Assembly: GCF_050947875.1 (NCBI RefSeq)
Contig: NC_134569.1
Span: 208,000,127 to 208,064,126 of the forward strand
From: Dermacentor variabilis
Taxonomy: Eukaryota; Arthropoda; Arachnida; Ixodida; Ixodidae
Direction: 5' to 3'
DNA length: 64,000 nt
The translations under genes and the position numbers were made by a program. The notes beneath the pieces are model-generated. The model had not been told where the DNA came from. It saw only the letters and a list, made by a program, of their open reading frames with translations, and searched no databases. Below are positions 21,806 through 33,112 of the stretch, piece after piece; positions within the stretch are counted from its first letter, which is position 1; each line of letters opens with the position of its first letter.

Positions 21806-22225
21806 TTAGTCCAGCTGCCACACCGTCGATGCCGAACTTGACGGTCTCGAGGAGCTTGAAGCAGCCGCGTCGACCCGCAGTGCCGTGGCTTGAAGCGACA
21901 CCGAAGTTCTTGAGGAGCTTGGAACAGCGGCGTTGATCCGTGGTACGATAGTTTGCGGTAACACCAAACTTGACGATCTGGGTGAGTGCGGCGCAGCAGC
22001 CCTGGGGGACCGTGGTACTGCAACTTGCGACAACACCGTAGTGGCCGTTCCCGCTGAGCCCGGCGCAGCGGCGTCGGTAGGTGGTACCGAAACTGCCGTA
22101 GTTGTTTTCGATGATGCAGTTATTTTGCTCCAAGCACGTCTCTTCATGCGGACCACTTTCCGCATGCTTGATTTCAAACGCGAGTCCCGCCCCATCAGAA
22201 CAACGGCACAAAAACATGCACGCAC
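21806..22225 (-). pseudogene. N-terminal coding region of the Kolobok transposase
   Basis: Upstream of the main transposase frame a second open region reads MGRDSRLKSSMRKVVRMKR, followed by an Ala/Ser/Pro/Val-rich low-complexity linker. Basic starts of this kind are typical of these transposases. The frame stops at 21806 and differs from that of the main body, so at least one frameshift, or an unseen intron, separates the two. Confidence 0.5.
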
Positions 22226-22880
22226 CTACGCATGGCAGCCTGGCTAATAAATGTAGTAACGAAAGTGCGAGGTAAAAGGGAGCGAATTAACGACGAAAAT
22301 ATTTACACGAACGATGCGAAAAGAGAGTGAGGGGTGCGAAACACTGCACAACAAAGAGAAGCCTCGGGCACATGCAGACGACTGCAGACGACGCGAAGGC
22401 ACCACGCCGTCAGCATGCGGCCGCGCCGGCTCAAGAAGGAGAGGAGGCGCGCGCCAGGGCCAATCGGAGGGCTGCGCCTCGAAGAAGTGCGCACTTCGCC
22501 CAATCAGCGTCACTTTTTCCGACTTTCACCCTTCGAAAATGTCACCGATACCGTCGCTTACAGAATGCCTTTGTCGTGTTGAATGGCACCAAAATGAAGT
22601 ACGGAGAACCAGCTTTCAAACGAGACCAAGATGGCGGCGATCGCCATGCGTCGTCCGGAGCTTTGGCGGCTTGAAATTAGGGCAAATTTTCGAGCTGGAC
22701 CTTCAATTCTGGCCCACCGATGCTTACAAATGCCATTTTTTTTAATACTTCAAGAAGGAACTGAGTAATAATACTTTGTGGGGTAATACTTTGGACAATG
22801 AAGACTTCAAAATCGCGATTTTTGAAAATTGGCATATTTTTGCATTTTTTTGCGATTTCAAGACCTGCGTCACCCCTTAA

Positions 22881-23640
22881 GTCGCTGCTCCACCTTTAGG
22901 CGACAGTGTATTTGAGTGCAAATCAATTTTATAGTCACATTTATTTTGGTTTTAGGTTATTTTTAACTCAGAGGTCTTGTTGCGCGTTTGTATAGCTGGC
23001 CGTAGAGAAGCGAACGAAATGGTTCGTTCGTATGGTGGTCTTTCAACGGCTTTTGTTCTCGATTGCAGGAACGATTGCCGCAAGGCGTTCACGCGCCGTC
23101 TGGTCCGGTAACCGGATACAAGAGGCTGAGACGAGGCATACGGTCGGTTTCTGAGGGAGCTCGCACGTCCCTTTTCGCCTATAGGCATTCCAGCAGGAAG
23201 GCGACGGTCCTTGTTCTGGTCGGGCTACGTGACCCTTTGTAGAAAAGGCCAACCTATTCGAACGCGCACTAGGCCAGAGTCATAAACAAGAAAAAAAAAG
23301 CTGCAACATGTGCTATGAACGAGGAGCGCTGTAGAGTCCCCTGTCCGGACCCATATGGGTGACAACACCAGATAAAAAACAAAATAAATAATAAAAATGA
23401 CACGTGCAAACGATTTCTCTACTTCATATGGAGGGTTTGTTGAGAACGAGAGTGAGAGTGTGGTACAGTCGTAGACATCACAAATTGGCAGCACGTGTCG
23501 TCTGCTAGGAAAGTGTCGTTTGTTAGGAAAACAACTTGTGGGGCTCGCGCGACGGCCGCGCGCCGCATTTGGTACGAAATTGCTGTCCCGTAAACAGGCT
23601 TTGACGCTGAAATGTGGCACCCTTGGTACGCTCTCCTCCC
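22881..23640. other. Flank of Kolobok element, left part of a Harbinger element
   Basis: No clear gene. A GC-rich patch (23000-23250) may be the 5' region of the Myb gene that follows. Terminal repeats of the Harbinger element were not identified. Confidence 0.3.
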
Positions 23641-23662
23641 AAGAGAATGCACCACAACGCAA

Positions 23663-23935
23663 GATGGCACACCATTTTACAGAAGACGAAAAGAGCCTGC
23701 TGGGGACACTCGTAAACGACTACAAGCATATTGTGGAATGCAAACAAACTGATGTCGCTTCGTTGACCAAGAAGAATCAGACGTGGAAAGAAATAGCAAA
23801 CAATATAATGCCAACCATGGGATTACGCGGCGCGATCACCTGCAAGTGAAAAAATGCTGGACTAACCTGAAGCAAAAGTGGAAAGAGGAAGCTGCAAAAG
23901 AAAAGAGAGAGCGCCACAAAACTGGTAAGCGCACA
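23663..23935 (+). pseudogene. Harbinger-associated Myb/SANT-like protein, frameshifted
   Basis: The product is MAHHFTEDEKSLLGTLVNDY, then KHIVECKQTDVASLTKKNQ and TWKEIANN. After a frameshift near 23800 it continues with HLQVKKCWTNLKQKWKEEAA and KEKRERHKTG, up to a GTAAGC donor. This is the Myb/SANT-like DNA-binding domain (three helices, W residues kept) that Harbinger elements encode beside their transposase to bind terminal repeats. The transposase lies convergently at 24565-24090. Confidence 0.7.
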
Positions 23936-24089
23936 TGTTCTGCATGACTGGCTCATTTGGGCTACTTCTTATTATGCTCATGCGCATGTTTCGCATTCAG
24001 TGGATGAGTGCGGGACAGTTCAGCATGCTGAGCGTAAATATGGTCGTGAGCGCTAATAACTGGTGATGGCATGTGTAGTCATTGGAGAT

Positions 24090-24565
24090 GAGAAAATACA
24101 CTCGCAATCAATCTTTCCGTGACTGCGGGAAGCGCACCAGCATCGGGCGCAGGTGCTTCGCGATAAACAGAGTCACCTTTCCAACTGCGCGGCACACTGT
24201 TGACTAAGGAATGCCGACCGCTCCCCCGGTGACTGTTTAAAACGTGCCAGCGCTGTAAAACATCAGAGCCATCAGCAACTGCAGCATGGGAGACACACAG
24301 GCTGTCCTCTGTTGTCCCCGCTTACCCGGATAAGCAACATAGCGAGAAGTCGCACGGCGTTGTTCGTGAATCTGTAGAGACTGAGGAATTGTTTGTCATC
24401 GTACAGCTCCATCGGATTCCCTCGGTCACGTAGGGCAGGTCGCGGAATTTTCGGCAAGGGCTGCGCCTCTGAAAATGCTGTATCCATGGCGTGGCAAGCA
24501 AACTCGAAAGCAGCTAACCTCCGCACAACGTCCGTTCGGGAGGCTGCCATGTTGGAATAACACAC
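24090..24565 (-). pseudogene. Harbinger (PIF) transposase, N-terminal fragment
   Basis: The frame reads MAASRTDVVRRLAAFEFAC, then ALRDRGNPMELYDDKQF and YRFTNNAVRLLAMLL, the usual Harbinger start with the R..F.L/F helix. A frameshift near 24285 is followed by LQLLMALMFYSAGTF, TVTGGAVGIP, stop, then STVCRAVGKVTLFIAKHLR. The HTH and start of the catalytic region are visible; the DDE residues are not reached. Two in-frame stops are present. Confidence 0.75.
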
Positions 24566-24573
24566 GAAGTCAG

Positions 24574-24627
24574 TTTCAAGCTAGCCCGGGAGCAGACTTG
24601 TTTCAAGCTAGCCCGGGAGCAGACTTG
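24574..24627 (+). repeat. Perfect tandem duplication, 2 x 27 bp
   Basis: Two identical 27-bp units (24574-24600, 24601-24627), starting tttcaagctagcccgg. It lies just upstream (minus sense) of the Harbinger transposase. Confidence 0.95.
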
Positions 24628-24776
24628 AAACTTGAGTGGACTTCGACACAGCCAAGTCGTTCGCAAGTCGTCCACAAGCTCGAGCACAATTTAGGACGCG
24701 CAGCGAAGCTGTCTTGAGACTGCCAGAAGTCAAGTTCGAGCCAAGTTAGATCTCTGCATTCGGGGGTAAGAGTAAC

Positions 24777-25206
24777 GTAGAGCATGAGTGAGTGCCAATG
24801 AGTGCAAGCGGACACAGGTGTGGGCCATAGGCCAGCCTGCTCACTCTTACTTCTCAGTCGTGAGTGTAAGAGTAACGTAGAGCATGAGTGAGTGCAAATG
24901 AGTGCAAGTGGACATGGGTGTGACCGTGACTGTCAGCAAGCGTCAGTGGACATGAGTATGAACATGAGTCAATGTCAGTCTGTGTGTGAATGCTTGTGAA
25001 TGCCAGTGCAGGTGAGTAGGTGGGAGTACGAACGTGAAGGAATATTGGTGGAGGCCAGTGGACACGAGCATGACCATGAGAAAGTGACGGTGAGTGAGTG
25101 GACATAGGTATGGACTTGAATGGGTGCCAGTAAGTGCTAGCGGGAGTATGAACATGAGCGAATGCCAATGAGTGTGAGTTGACGTGCGTGTGAGTGAGTG
25201 AGTGCA
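24777..25206 (+). repeat. Degenerate minisatellite of gtgagtg / gacatgagtatg units
   Basis: About 430 bp of imperfect repeats made from 'catgagtgagtgc.aatgag', 'tgcaagtggacat' and 'tatgaacatgagt'. The reverse complement gives His/Ser/Thr-rich frames that are only repeat translation. Edge sequence 'ggccataggccagcctgctc' recurs at about 18888. Confidence 0.8.
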
Positions 25207-25479
25207 TATCCTTAAAAAAAATTATGTGGGCTTTCCTGTAATCGAGAGTAGATGCAAGCATGAAGTGGCAACCAGCAAAGCAGATTGGTTGGAGATAACA
25301 CTAGCCACAATCTTAAAATGGGTGTAGTGCATGTTTGCAACGGCACACCTCCCCCACACCGCACCCCGCCATACTGTGCGCCAGTCCATATGAATGCTGC
25401 CCAGCTAGAAGAAAACCGGCTGAAGGCAGTACAGCAAGCAGCGAAAGACATTAGAAAGACAGAGTGCACTGCCCCGATA

Positions 25480-26000
25480 GGAGAATAAAACCGCTACACA
25501 GCGTGCACGGAGTAAGACATTTAGGAGGTGAAACTCCCGTCAGCGCAAGCGAGCGCGGGCAACCAGATAAAGTCACAATTGTTGTATGCGCCGACGGGGC
25601 CATATACAGTGGCGGCGCCATGCGGCGCGTCGTAGAAGCCGCGGCGAAAAAAAAATGCAGCGCCCGGGCACCGGCGCGCTCTCAACGGCGGTAATTTCTT
25701 TTCAGGCCGCCAGCACGATAGCGGCTCCGCGGGCTTGTGACCTTTTCTGGTCGCCGCAAACAGCGGAGTTTCCTCTCCTAAATGTTTCTTGCTCCGTGAC
25801 AGCGTGGCGCCATCTCTCGAGGCGAGACAAAACCAGCGCTGCAGAACTCGCAGACGGCTGGCTCTCAAAAGGGTCGCCTCTTCAAAAGAACACAGGCAAC
25901 CCTGTCTCAGTGGCAAAAGATCGACACGCAAGTGTATGGTGCCCTGTATCTGCCTTTTGAACATCCCCCCCACTATTTGAAATTACAAATAAAGCTTCAG
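25480..26000. other. GC-rich block ending in AATAAA
   Basis: CpG-rich sequence (25500-25960) runs into acaaataaagc at 25987. Open frames exist on both strands but carry no motif. The layout (GC-rich body, AATAAA end) would fit a solo LTR or a retroposed exon, but no partner copy was found. Confidence 0.3.
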
Positions 26001-26396
26001 CATACTAGAAGTTACACCTTGAGTGATATTGTGAACAAGCATTAGGAAGAACTCGGAAGCAATATTTTTCGTAACTTGTTTGGTTAGTAACTAGCATATC
26101 TAATGCAGTCCTGTGCAAAGGGTTGGGGGCCAGAAATCGCATTTTCTTAAGTTTTGACTGGTTGCCCAGATGATCTCCTTTGAGTGCCTAGATAACAGCT
26201 CTGGCTTTTGGCTCAAGCTCACTTGAACGTCGCCAACAGGGGGGATTTCATGTGAATGTGAGTGAGTATGCTCCAACTGTCACGCAGTGTGGCTGTTGTT
26301 AGTGGCCGTAACTTAAAATGCCACCTATGTGTTGCTCCACAAAGCTTGAAACCGTAGGACACAAGAGGGACTGCCTAATCAGACAAGCAGTATAGA

Positions 26397-26896
26397 CTAG
26401 GCTGTGCATGGGCCACAGTTCCGAGCCTGGCCCCTGCCCAGGCCCGCCATCACTAAAGAACGAGCCCGCCCAGCCAGGTGTAAAAACCTTCATGCCAATG
26501 TTGCAGTGACTGAATATTCATTTACAGATTAAATACAATTTATTTGATCATGTCTAATTACAATACATTAATACATACAAAGTCTACCATGTTAGGAAAA
26601 TACACAACCACATCATAAGTTATCGCACAAAAACATGTCCAGTGAGTAGGGCTTCAATCATTTATTTCAAATTCTTCAAGCAAATTCTGCATGTCACGCT
26701 GAAGAACCATTCTGCCATTGTGCCCATGTTCCAGACTCGAGTGGGGCTCTGTACATGCACCGGCTTGCCCGATAAAAAGGGTGGCTTGAGCCTGGCCCGG
26801 GTGCTAGTGAAGATAGCGTCAGGCTGCCAGAGCCTGGCCCACGGGTTGGATGGCGTATGGGCCTTCAGGTTGCCCAGAGCCCATGCACACCTCTAG
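26397..26896. mobile_element. hAT-like MITE with inverted ends
   Basis: The left end ctaggctgtgcatgggcc pairs with the reverse of the right end, ctagaggtgtgcatgggc. GC-rich 'gcctggccc' phrases occupy both subterminal parts and the middle is AT-rich. An 8-bp target duplication could not be shown. Confidence 0.5.
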
Positions 26897-27079
26897 TTTG
26901 GGCTACTGTCTAGTTTATTCTATCCTAGAAACTAAGCAGGTCCACAGCAGAGCTTAGCTACTATGCTAAAAAGGGGGGGGGGGACAACCATGAACCTCCC
27001 AAATGAAAAACAGCTACCATGACTTCATTTACCTTGATCTACTCTAATATAGCTGTGGCCTGTGTAAGCACAAGTCTGC

Positions 27080-28290
27080 ACTTACTGTATTTTCTCGATT
27101 CTAAGGCAAGTTCCTTTCAAGACATACGTTGCTTGAAGGCAACCTCAGCGTATAATCAAATTCGAATACTCAAAGCTAATACGAAATAAGAAAGTAAATG
27201 ATACTCGAAACTGCAATGTCGTAAAGATTGAGGAAGCAGTAAGAAAATGGACGCAGCATGAAAGCAGTGAGAAGAAAAAGACCCCAACACAGAGCAGACG
27301 TGACTGTGCCTCGGGAAAGGAACTGCGGCGGAGTGTGCTGTTCTCACTAACAAGGCACATGGCGAGGGACCGCACGGTGTCTGGGCCTTCTGTGAGGCAG
27401 GGCAATGGCAGCACAGGTTGCTCGTGAAGGCAGAAGTGGCCATTTCCTTTCTTGCCCCTCAACATACCGAACAGATGGTGCTGCTGGTGCACACACGCCG
27501 TTTATTCCGGCCACCACTGCTGGCTGTGAATTTTCGTCACTATTGGACACGGCCGCGAGTGTTTCGGTGTTCAGCGAATAGGCGTTGTCCCACTTGCAGA
27601 ATCACTCTGTGCACTTGTGGACTGCCAACTGCACAATGTCTGAAGCACCGATGCTCGAAAGGCTTATCTACGCATCCAAGTATTTCACACATGAAGTTAG
27701 CACCGCCAATGCTAGAAACGCTTAGCTGCAGATCTGAGACGTCCAGAAACTGAGAAATCGGCTGCGTTCTTTAATGTCCGTGTCACACCCGTTTTGACAC
27801 TGATCGAGATCCCGGTGGTCGAGACGTCAAGAGCTCGCGAAGTACAAAGAGTAGATGACACTCCTTCGGAGCGAGCACCGGAACGCCAAATTGCAATGGA
27901 GTCACGAGGCAGGTGCTGCCAATCAGAGACTGGAACAGCCTTCACTCATTTCTTTTTGTGCGCTTGTTTTTTTATGGAAACGATAGGGGAAGTGAAAAAT
28001 TTGACAAAGAGATGTGCTTCAAACTGGCTGATAGTACAACAAAGTTTTTAGAGCTCTTTTACGTGGTTTTCAGTGAAGATATTTTGGAATCAGAGAAGGA
28101 GGGCTATAGAAACTGAAAATGTGATTTTCAAGAAATTTGCTTTCTTGGCCATCTTTAGCAATGTGAAAGCTGTGTCCCCGCTTAAATGTCCTCCTACACA
28201 CTGCTATTATACACCAAGCACAAGCTGTAATTCAGAAGTGACAAAGTTATAAAACTTGTTGAATGAGAGACCGCTTCTTTAATGACCTAC
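27080..28290. other. Intron sequence, no gene recognised
   Basis: 'tgtattttctcgattctaag' at about 27088 resembles the end of a DNA transposon, but no matching right end was found. Open frames near 27150-27750 have no family features. Confidence 0.3.
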
Positions 28291-28401
28291 CTGGCCCCAG
28301 GAATCAATGCCTTTCGCAAACGTCTCAGGACGTCTGCCAGGCACCCATGGCCACTGCCGGAGGAATTCCTGCTGTTCAGCCACTACTCGGGTCTGCAACT
28401 C
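28291..28401 (-). CDS. Internal coding exon of the minus-strand host gene
   Basis: This is a 111-bp exon with a strong acceptor (minus strand cttctctgcactgcag) and a strong donor (CCAG|GTAGGT). It is phase 0 at both ends and encodes 37 residues, including RVVAEQQEFLRQWPWVP and AKGIDSWGQ. No stop interrupts the frame and composition is that of a normal soluble protein. It follows the exon at 38909-38616 after an intron of about 10.2 kb filled by a BEL/Pao retrotransposon, and precedes the exon at 18432-18304. No domain is recognised. Confidence 0.6.
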
Positions 28402-29151
28402 CTGCAGTGCAGAGAAGCATTGATTAAGAATGCTGAACAATCTGCTTCCCACCCACGTAGCCATCACAAGCTTCACAAGTAGCACTGGTTACGATAATGA
28501 GCTTTTGTTTGGTGCACAGTGGCGGCAACATGCAGATGTATTGTACTCCGTACTCACGGGATGAGATGCGACAGGGAAATGTTAAAGTAGAACGCCCAAT
28601 AAGCACAATTACTCGAGAGTACAATGTCACGCCACTGCACATCTGGCCACCAGAGGTAGAATGAACTCTGATCTAAGCATAAGAGCTAAAACTAGGTCAA
28701 TGTAAAACGAACATGAGATGGTAGAAATGAAAGTGTGCCTATGACTACGGCCTAAATTGACATGTTTGATTTTAAGAGAATAAGACAACATGTGAATCCT
28801 GTACTCAAAAGAAAGAAAGGTAAAGAAGAAGGAAAGGCAGGGAGTTTAAACGAGACATTGCCTAGTTGGCTACCCTACATCTTGGGAAGGAAAAATACAG
28901 GTAAGCAAACAGAAAGAAGCCATCAGTGTGAACACACTTGAAGAAGAATGATTGCCAAAAGTCACAAATGATCATACAGCCCGCTTGCCTTCAGTAAGCT
29001 CAATAAGACTTTTGTGGTCCTGTATATGCAAGAGAGTTTCGGCCGAGGTTCCCAGGATCTCTATGCGGTCAGCTGAGGCCAGCTCACGGGGCAAATTATT
29101 GAGCACCAAAGGATGGGCAGCAGCACAGAAGGTGCTCTATTGTTTTGTCAC
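28402..29151. other. Intron sequence before the BEL element
   Basis: 'ggcagggagtttaaacgaga' and 'gttggctaccctacat' near 28836-28890 look like a dispersed repeat fragment. Nothing else was recognised. Confidence 0.35.
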
Positions 29152-29294
29152 TGTAGAGAATCAAGCCACCTCATGCATCAAAAAGAGGGTTTATTAAGCG
29201 CGAACCGCAGCCCGACTCCATGGGTAGCTGCTGTTGCGCGTGATCCAAAGCTCGATACCACTTCGTCTGCTTCGTTGTCGATCTTGTTTGAACT
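29152..29294 (-). repeat. 3' LTR of the BEL element
   Basis: About 143 bp, with inverted TGT..ACA-like ends and AATAAA (reverse of tttatt, 29191-29196). The pol frame runs on into this LTR to a stop at 29171, so pol and LTR overlap by about 120 nt. Confidence 0.75.
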
Positions 29295-30748
29295 GCCCCG
29301 CGCACAGGAGTTCTAAAAAAACTTGATTCTAGTGGGTACAGGTGTTGAATAGTCCGTTTAATGGTAGATCCACCCAGTAGTCTCAAGGTACAGCATCTTG
29401 TCTTGCCGTTCCTTCCTCTATATGGAGCTCCTCTATTCGAACAATGTTCCATAGTTGCCGGGGCTTGCTGAACTCTTGTAGAAGGACGAGGTCGCCTTTC
29501 TTATTTCTGTCAAAAGAGGTTGCTGACTTGGGGCTGGGCATTGTTCCCAACTCCAAAAAATATTCTTTGGACCAACACTCCAAGAATGTTCTTTGTGTTT
29601 TTTCTCGTTGTTCCCATATAGGTAGTATATGGCGACTATCTACTGTGATCACGCCAAGTTTTATGTTGAGCAGTGTAGATATTCACCTTCCAATGAGAAA
29701 GTGAGACGGGGAGAGAAGTTCCAGATCTCTACAAATGAGAAAGTGAGACAGGGAAAGCGGTTCCTATCTCGACAGTCGCTATAAATGAATGTGATTGGCC
29801 GGGAATCGATCCCAGATTCTACTTATGGTAAGGTTGTTTGTAGCTGTTTCTCCGTAAGAGATCTCTTTTCGATGCACTTCTTCAATATCTGCTTCACAGA
29901 TCTGATAAGCCTCTCATAAAAACCGTCCCACCACGGTGCATGATCGGCGATAAATTTCCATTTTATATGATGGTTAGCATTGTAGTTATAAGCTTCTTTG
30001 TTTCTCAATGCTTGCCACTCTCTCTCTCCTGCTCTTCTTGAATGTTAAGGCATTGTCTGAATATATAATAGAAGTAAGTCCACACCGTGACACAAAGCAT
30101 CGGAAAGCAATTGAGAAAGTTTGTGGTAGTCCTGTCTTCAACTAGCTTGAGTTGAACAGCTAGAGTCCAGATACAGGCAAATATACACTTTGGCGTATTC
30201 ATCTGGATGCTTAAAATATAGAGGGGATCGCCGAAATCTATTCCTGTTACTTGAAAAGGTTCCGAAGTGGTCACTTTCTCAGGTGGTAATGGTGCAGTTA
30301 TTTCGAAGAAAGATCTGACATTGTAGCGTTGGCACACAATGCATCGTCGAATGACCTTTTTGACTAACTGTCATCCTCATTATATCCGAAATCTTTCCCT
30401 TAGCTGTACAACTGTATCCAAAACTCCTACATGAAGAAGTTGTTGATGGTGTTGCACAACGAGGGGCTCACTGTAGTAGTGGTCTTTTGGTAAGATGATT
30501 CAATGTTTTTCATCATAAGATTTCTAGCTGAATTGTAGGCTTTCTGCAACTCGAAGAAGTCCATTGTCGAGGAAGCAGGTCACGTCCCGAAGTGTTGAAT
30601 CCTTTATTTGCTGAGCTCTGAACCTTTTTTTATCCGGTATAGTTCGCCGGCTTCTATTTCCTCTGCATTCAGGGCGCCACAGGACACACTTTTCCACTTT
30701 AGTTTCGAGGCAAATTGTAGTATCCAAGCTGTAACACGGTGTAGTCAC
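29295..30748 (-). pseudogene. BEL pol: integrase, frameshifted
   Basis: CQRYNVRSFFEITAPLPPEK and TSEPFQVTGIDFGDPLYIL (first catalytic Asp region) lie at 30337-30230. WKFIADHAPWWDGFYERLIR with SVKQILKK (catalytic Glu, in WxGFYER) lies at 29965-29880. The C-terminal part follows: RQLWNIVRIEELHIEEG (29470-29420) and TIKRTIQHLYPLES at the end. Several frameshifts separate the pieces. Confidence 0.8.
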
Positions 30749-31099
30749 GCAAGAGAGCTGTATTTGTGAATGTCCATAATTGATGGTTCACTTGGCTTGA
30801 CCATTTGCAAGGATGGTGCGCGATCAGCATGTTCCTCTATGACACTCTGTGGAAGATCGGCAGAGTTTGGTCTACGGTGTGGTGTCCATTCATTCTCTTC
30901 ACATTTAAGCCAATAGGGTCCTGTCCATCAGACTAAGTTCGTTGTTAATTCACGAGCCGAAACTCCTCTTGTAAAAAAATCAGCAGAGTTCTGCTTTCCA
31001 GGGCATTGACTCCACAATGCGATATTCGTTTTGCTCTGAATTTCCGTTACCCTATGGCGTATGAAGTTTTTCATCTGTTGGGATCCCCGGTAATCCAAT

Positions 31100-32198
31100 A
31101 CAGCGCAATCATTGAGTCAGTCCAAAACTGCACTGATATTATGTCCTTGGCTAGCTCTTAGCGCATGTATTTGTACATTCGTGCTGAGGTGAGACAGGCT
31201 GCCAGTTTGAGACTGGGAAGGCTTTTCTCCTTCATTGGCGCCACCCTGCGTTTGCACAAGACTATTGTTGAGCATTTGTTGGTCATATTTTCTGCTGTGC
31301 AAATGTAGCAAATGGCATCGTAGGCCGACTTAGTGGCGTCAGCAAAAGAATGCAGTGCGTATTTGTCACCAAGTCCGTTTATGCCTTGTCAGTAGAACTA
31401 GGGAATTCCAATATCACAGAGTTGTGGAAGTTCATTGCACCAATTCCTCAATTCGTGTAGAGAATCCAGTGGCAGCTGTTCTTCCCAGTCAACCCCTTTC
31501 ATCCAAAGCTTTTGAAAACAGATCATCCTTTTTGTGAAAGGGGTCAGGATGCCGAGAGGTTCGTACAGGCAAGAGGTAGTCTGTAGCATGAACCGCTTGG
31601 TATTGGTTCTTTGGTGAACAAACTCCCTAGGTTTCCCAGACTAAACGACAGTAGTCGGTGTCAGGATGCCATACCAATCCTAGGAATGAGCACTAAAGAC
31701 AGTTGTCCGAGAGGTAACTCCAGCAGTTGTATCGATTGTGGGTCAACACCAGGGTTGTTTGAAGCCCACTTGTGTAACTTCATAGAGGCACTTGCGAATG
31801 TCTCAGTGGCTTCTGACTGCAGCTTGGACGCGTCTTCGATAGAGTCCTCTCAGTTAAAATGTCGTCAACACATATGGAACGCCACAACTTTTTTTGTAGT
31901 TTTGGGGTAAACAGACGACATTTGCTCAAGATGATGACAAATGGTTGCCGCGAAAAGAAAGGGACTACAGGTCATGCTGAATAGTACTCTGGTCATATGT
32001 CAGATATCAATGGTTGATAACGGTTGACTTGGCGTGGGTGCTTTCTCCAGCCATAGGTAGTGCAAAGCACCTCAGTCTGTACTGGTAATGCTTATTTGCA
32101 GAAACACTTTTCGATGTCTGCTACTAAAGCAATGGAATGTTTTCTGAAGTGAAGTAGCAACCTTATGAGATCATCATTGAGGTATGGTCCAGAGTACA
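31100..32198 (-). pseudogene. BEL pol: reverse transcriptase and RNase H, decayed
   Basis: This resumes with GPYLNDDLIRLLLHFRKHSI and ALVADIEKVFLQI, the RT palm strand with the first catalytic Asp. Stops and frameshifts follow. The block SCLYEPLGILTPFTKRMICF, then QKLWMKGVDWEEQLPLD, lies at 31398-31589 and is the conserved 'FDPLG...P' region before RNase H. The segment 31117-31311 is too decayed to place exactly. Confidence 0.75.
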
Positions 32199-33112
32199 GG
32201 GGCGTGATCGGAGATATTTTGTTCAATACGCGTTCTGTTCAGTTGCTGCAACATCACAAAGTTGCAGTATGCAAAATTTGTGACAGCGGGGCGGACAGAG
32301 CAGCCAATCAGGAAGCGGTGACCTCCCCGGAAGTTTACTTCCGTCGTTTGTCGTCTGCTTGCGAACAGTATACTACAAAACCAAATGTTTCTCGTCTTCC
32401 AAATGAATTAAATCTTTATCTAAAAAAATGTATTTTTTTTCTTCTCAAGCCCAAACACGTTTTCAAATAGTAGTACGTGTGACTACTGCAATTTATAGCT
32501 ATTAGGTTCTTTGCATCCTCCCTAGGTGGTGCCGCGCACAGCGAGAAGAAAAAAAAAAGGACGGGAAGAGTGGCGCACTTTTCAAGAGGCAGCGACAACA
32601 TTCGAGTGGCTCGCTGGCACCGATGATGTTGTCGATTTCTCTGTACAACCACCGAATTATTTGTTTCGAGAAACAAAAACGACGCCGGAATTCACTTTCT
32701 GCCATTTCTTCAAACGCGTTTCGCACCGCCACCTGCTCTCCTCCTTCCTCTAGAAACGCCAGCGCAACAACCTAAGTTCCCAACGGAAACGCCATTTTCT
32801 CGAATTAAACTATGGATTGGATTCAAACGTGCCATTCCGCAGCCAAAAAGGCTGCCTGTTGGATCCAATCCAATCCACCAGACGCGCCATGCGAAGCCGT
32901 ATGATCGCTCCAAACTTCCCAGCTCCCATCGGGTTCGGCGCCTAGCAGACGAAATGCTCGGTGGGAGGATGATTGACAGGAGCGTGTCGTCATTTTGATG
33001 TCACCAAAAACGTGGCCGCACCCCGCGGCTGGCGACGTCGGCGCGAAGTAGGCCAATCGCGCGCGCCGGTAACCGAACGAACGCGCCGAACAACCATCTC
33101 CGATCGCACCCC
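32199..33112. mobile_element. Harbinger-like element nested in BEL pol
   Basis: The element is 914 bp with inverted ends ggggcgtgatcggagat (left) and ggggtgcgatcggagat (reverse of right). On the minus strand (32732-32560) an N-terminal transposase fragment reads FEEMAESEFRRRFCFSKQII, then RWLYREIDNIIGASEPL, like the start of PIF/Harbinger transposases. The rest of the transposase is missing. It interrupts BEL pol between LNHTL and GPYLNDD. A 3-bp target duplication is not obvious. Confidence 0.75.

Larger units (their letters stand above)
19359..22876 (-). mobile_element. Kolobok-type DNA transposon with Mutator-like transposase
   Basis: The element is 3518 bp. The right end is flanked by a perfect TTAA (22877-22880); the left site is TTTA (19355-19358), a one-base decay. 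The terminal repeats pair as gggggagatgagggtcctga (left) with ggggtgacgcaggtcttga (reverse of right). The transposase gene runs leftward from a GC-rich, CCAAT-containing upstream region (22330-22520). The TTAA target and G-rich ends fit Kolobok elements. Confidence 0.7.

Noticed and set aside
9146..22880. A single 13.7-kb TTAA-flanked giant transposon between the two similar G-rich ends
   Set aside because: A closer left end for the Kolobok transposase exists at 19359, and host exon 18432-18304 lies between the two outer ends. Two separate elements are simpler.
24777..25206. CRISPR-like array
   Set aside because: The units are irregular with no conserved repeat/spacer alternation, and the genome is eukaryotic. 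It is a minisatellite.
25285..25488. 67-codon plus-strand frame with a charged C-terminal half
   Set aside because: No recognised family, no splice sites in suitable positions, and no second copy.
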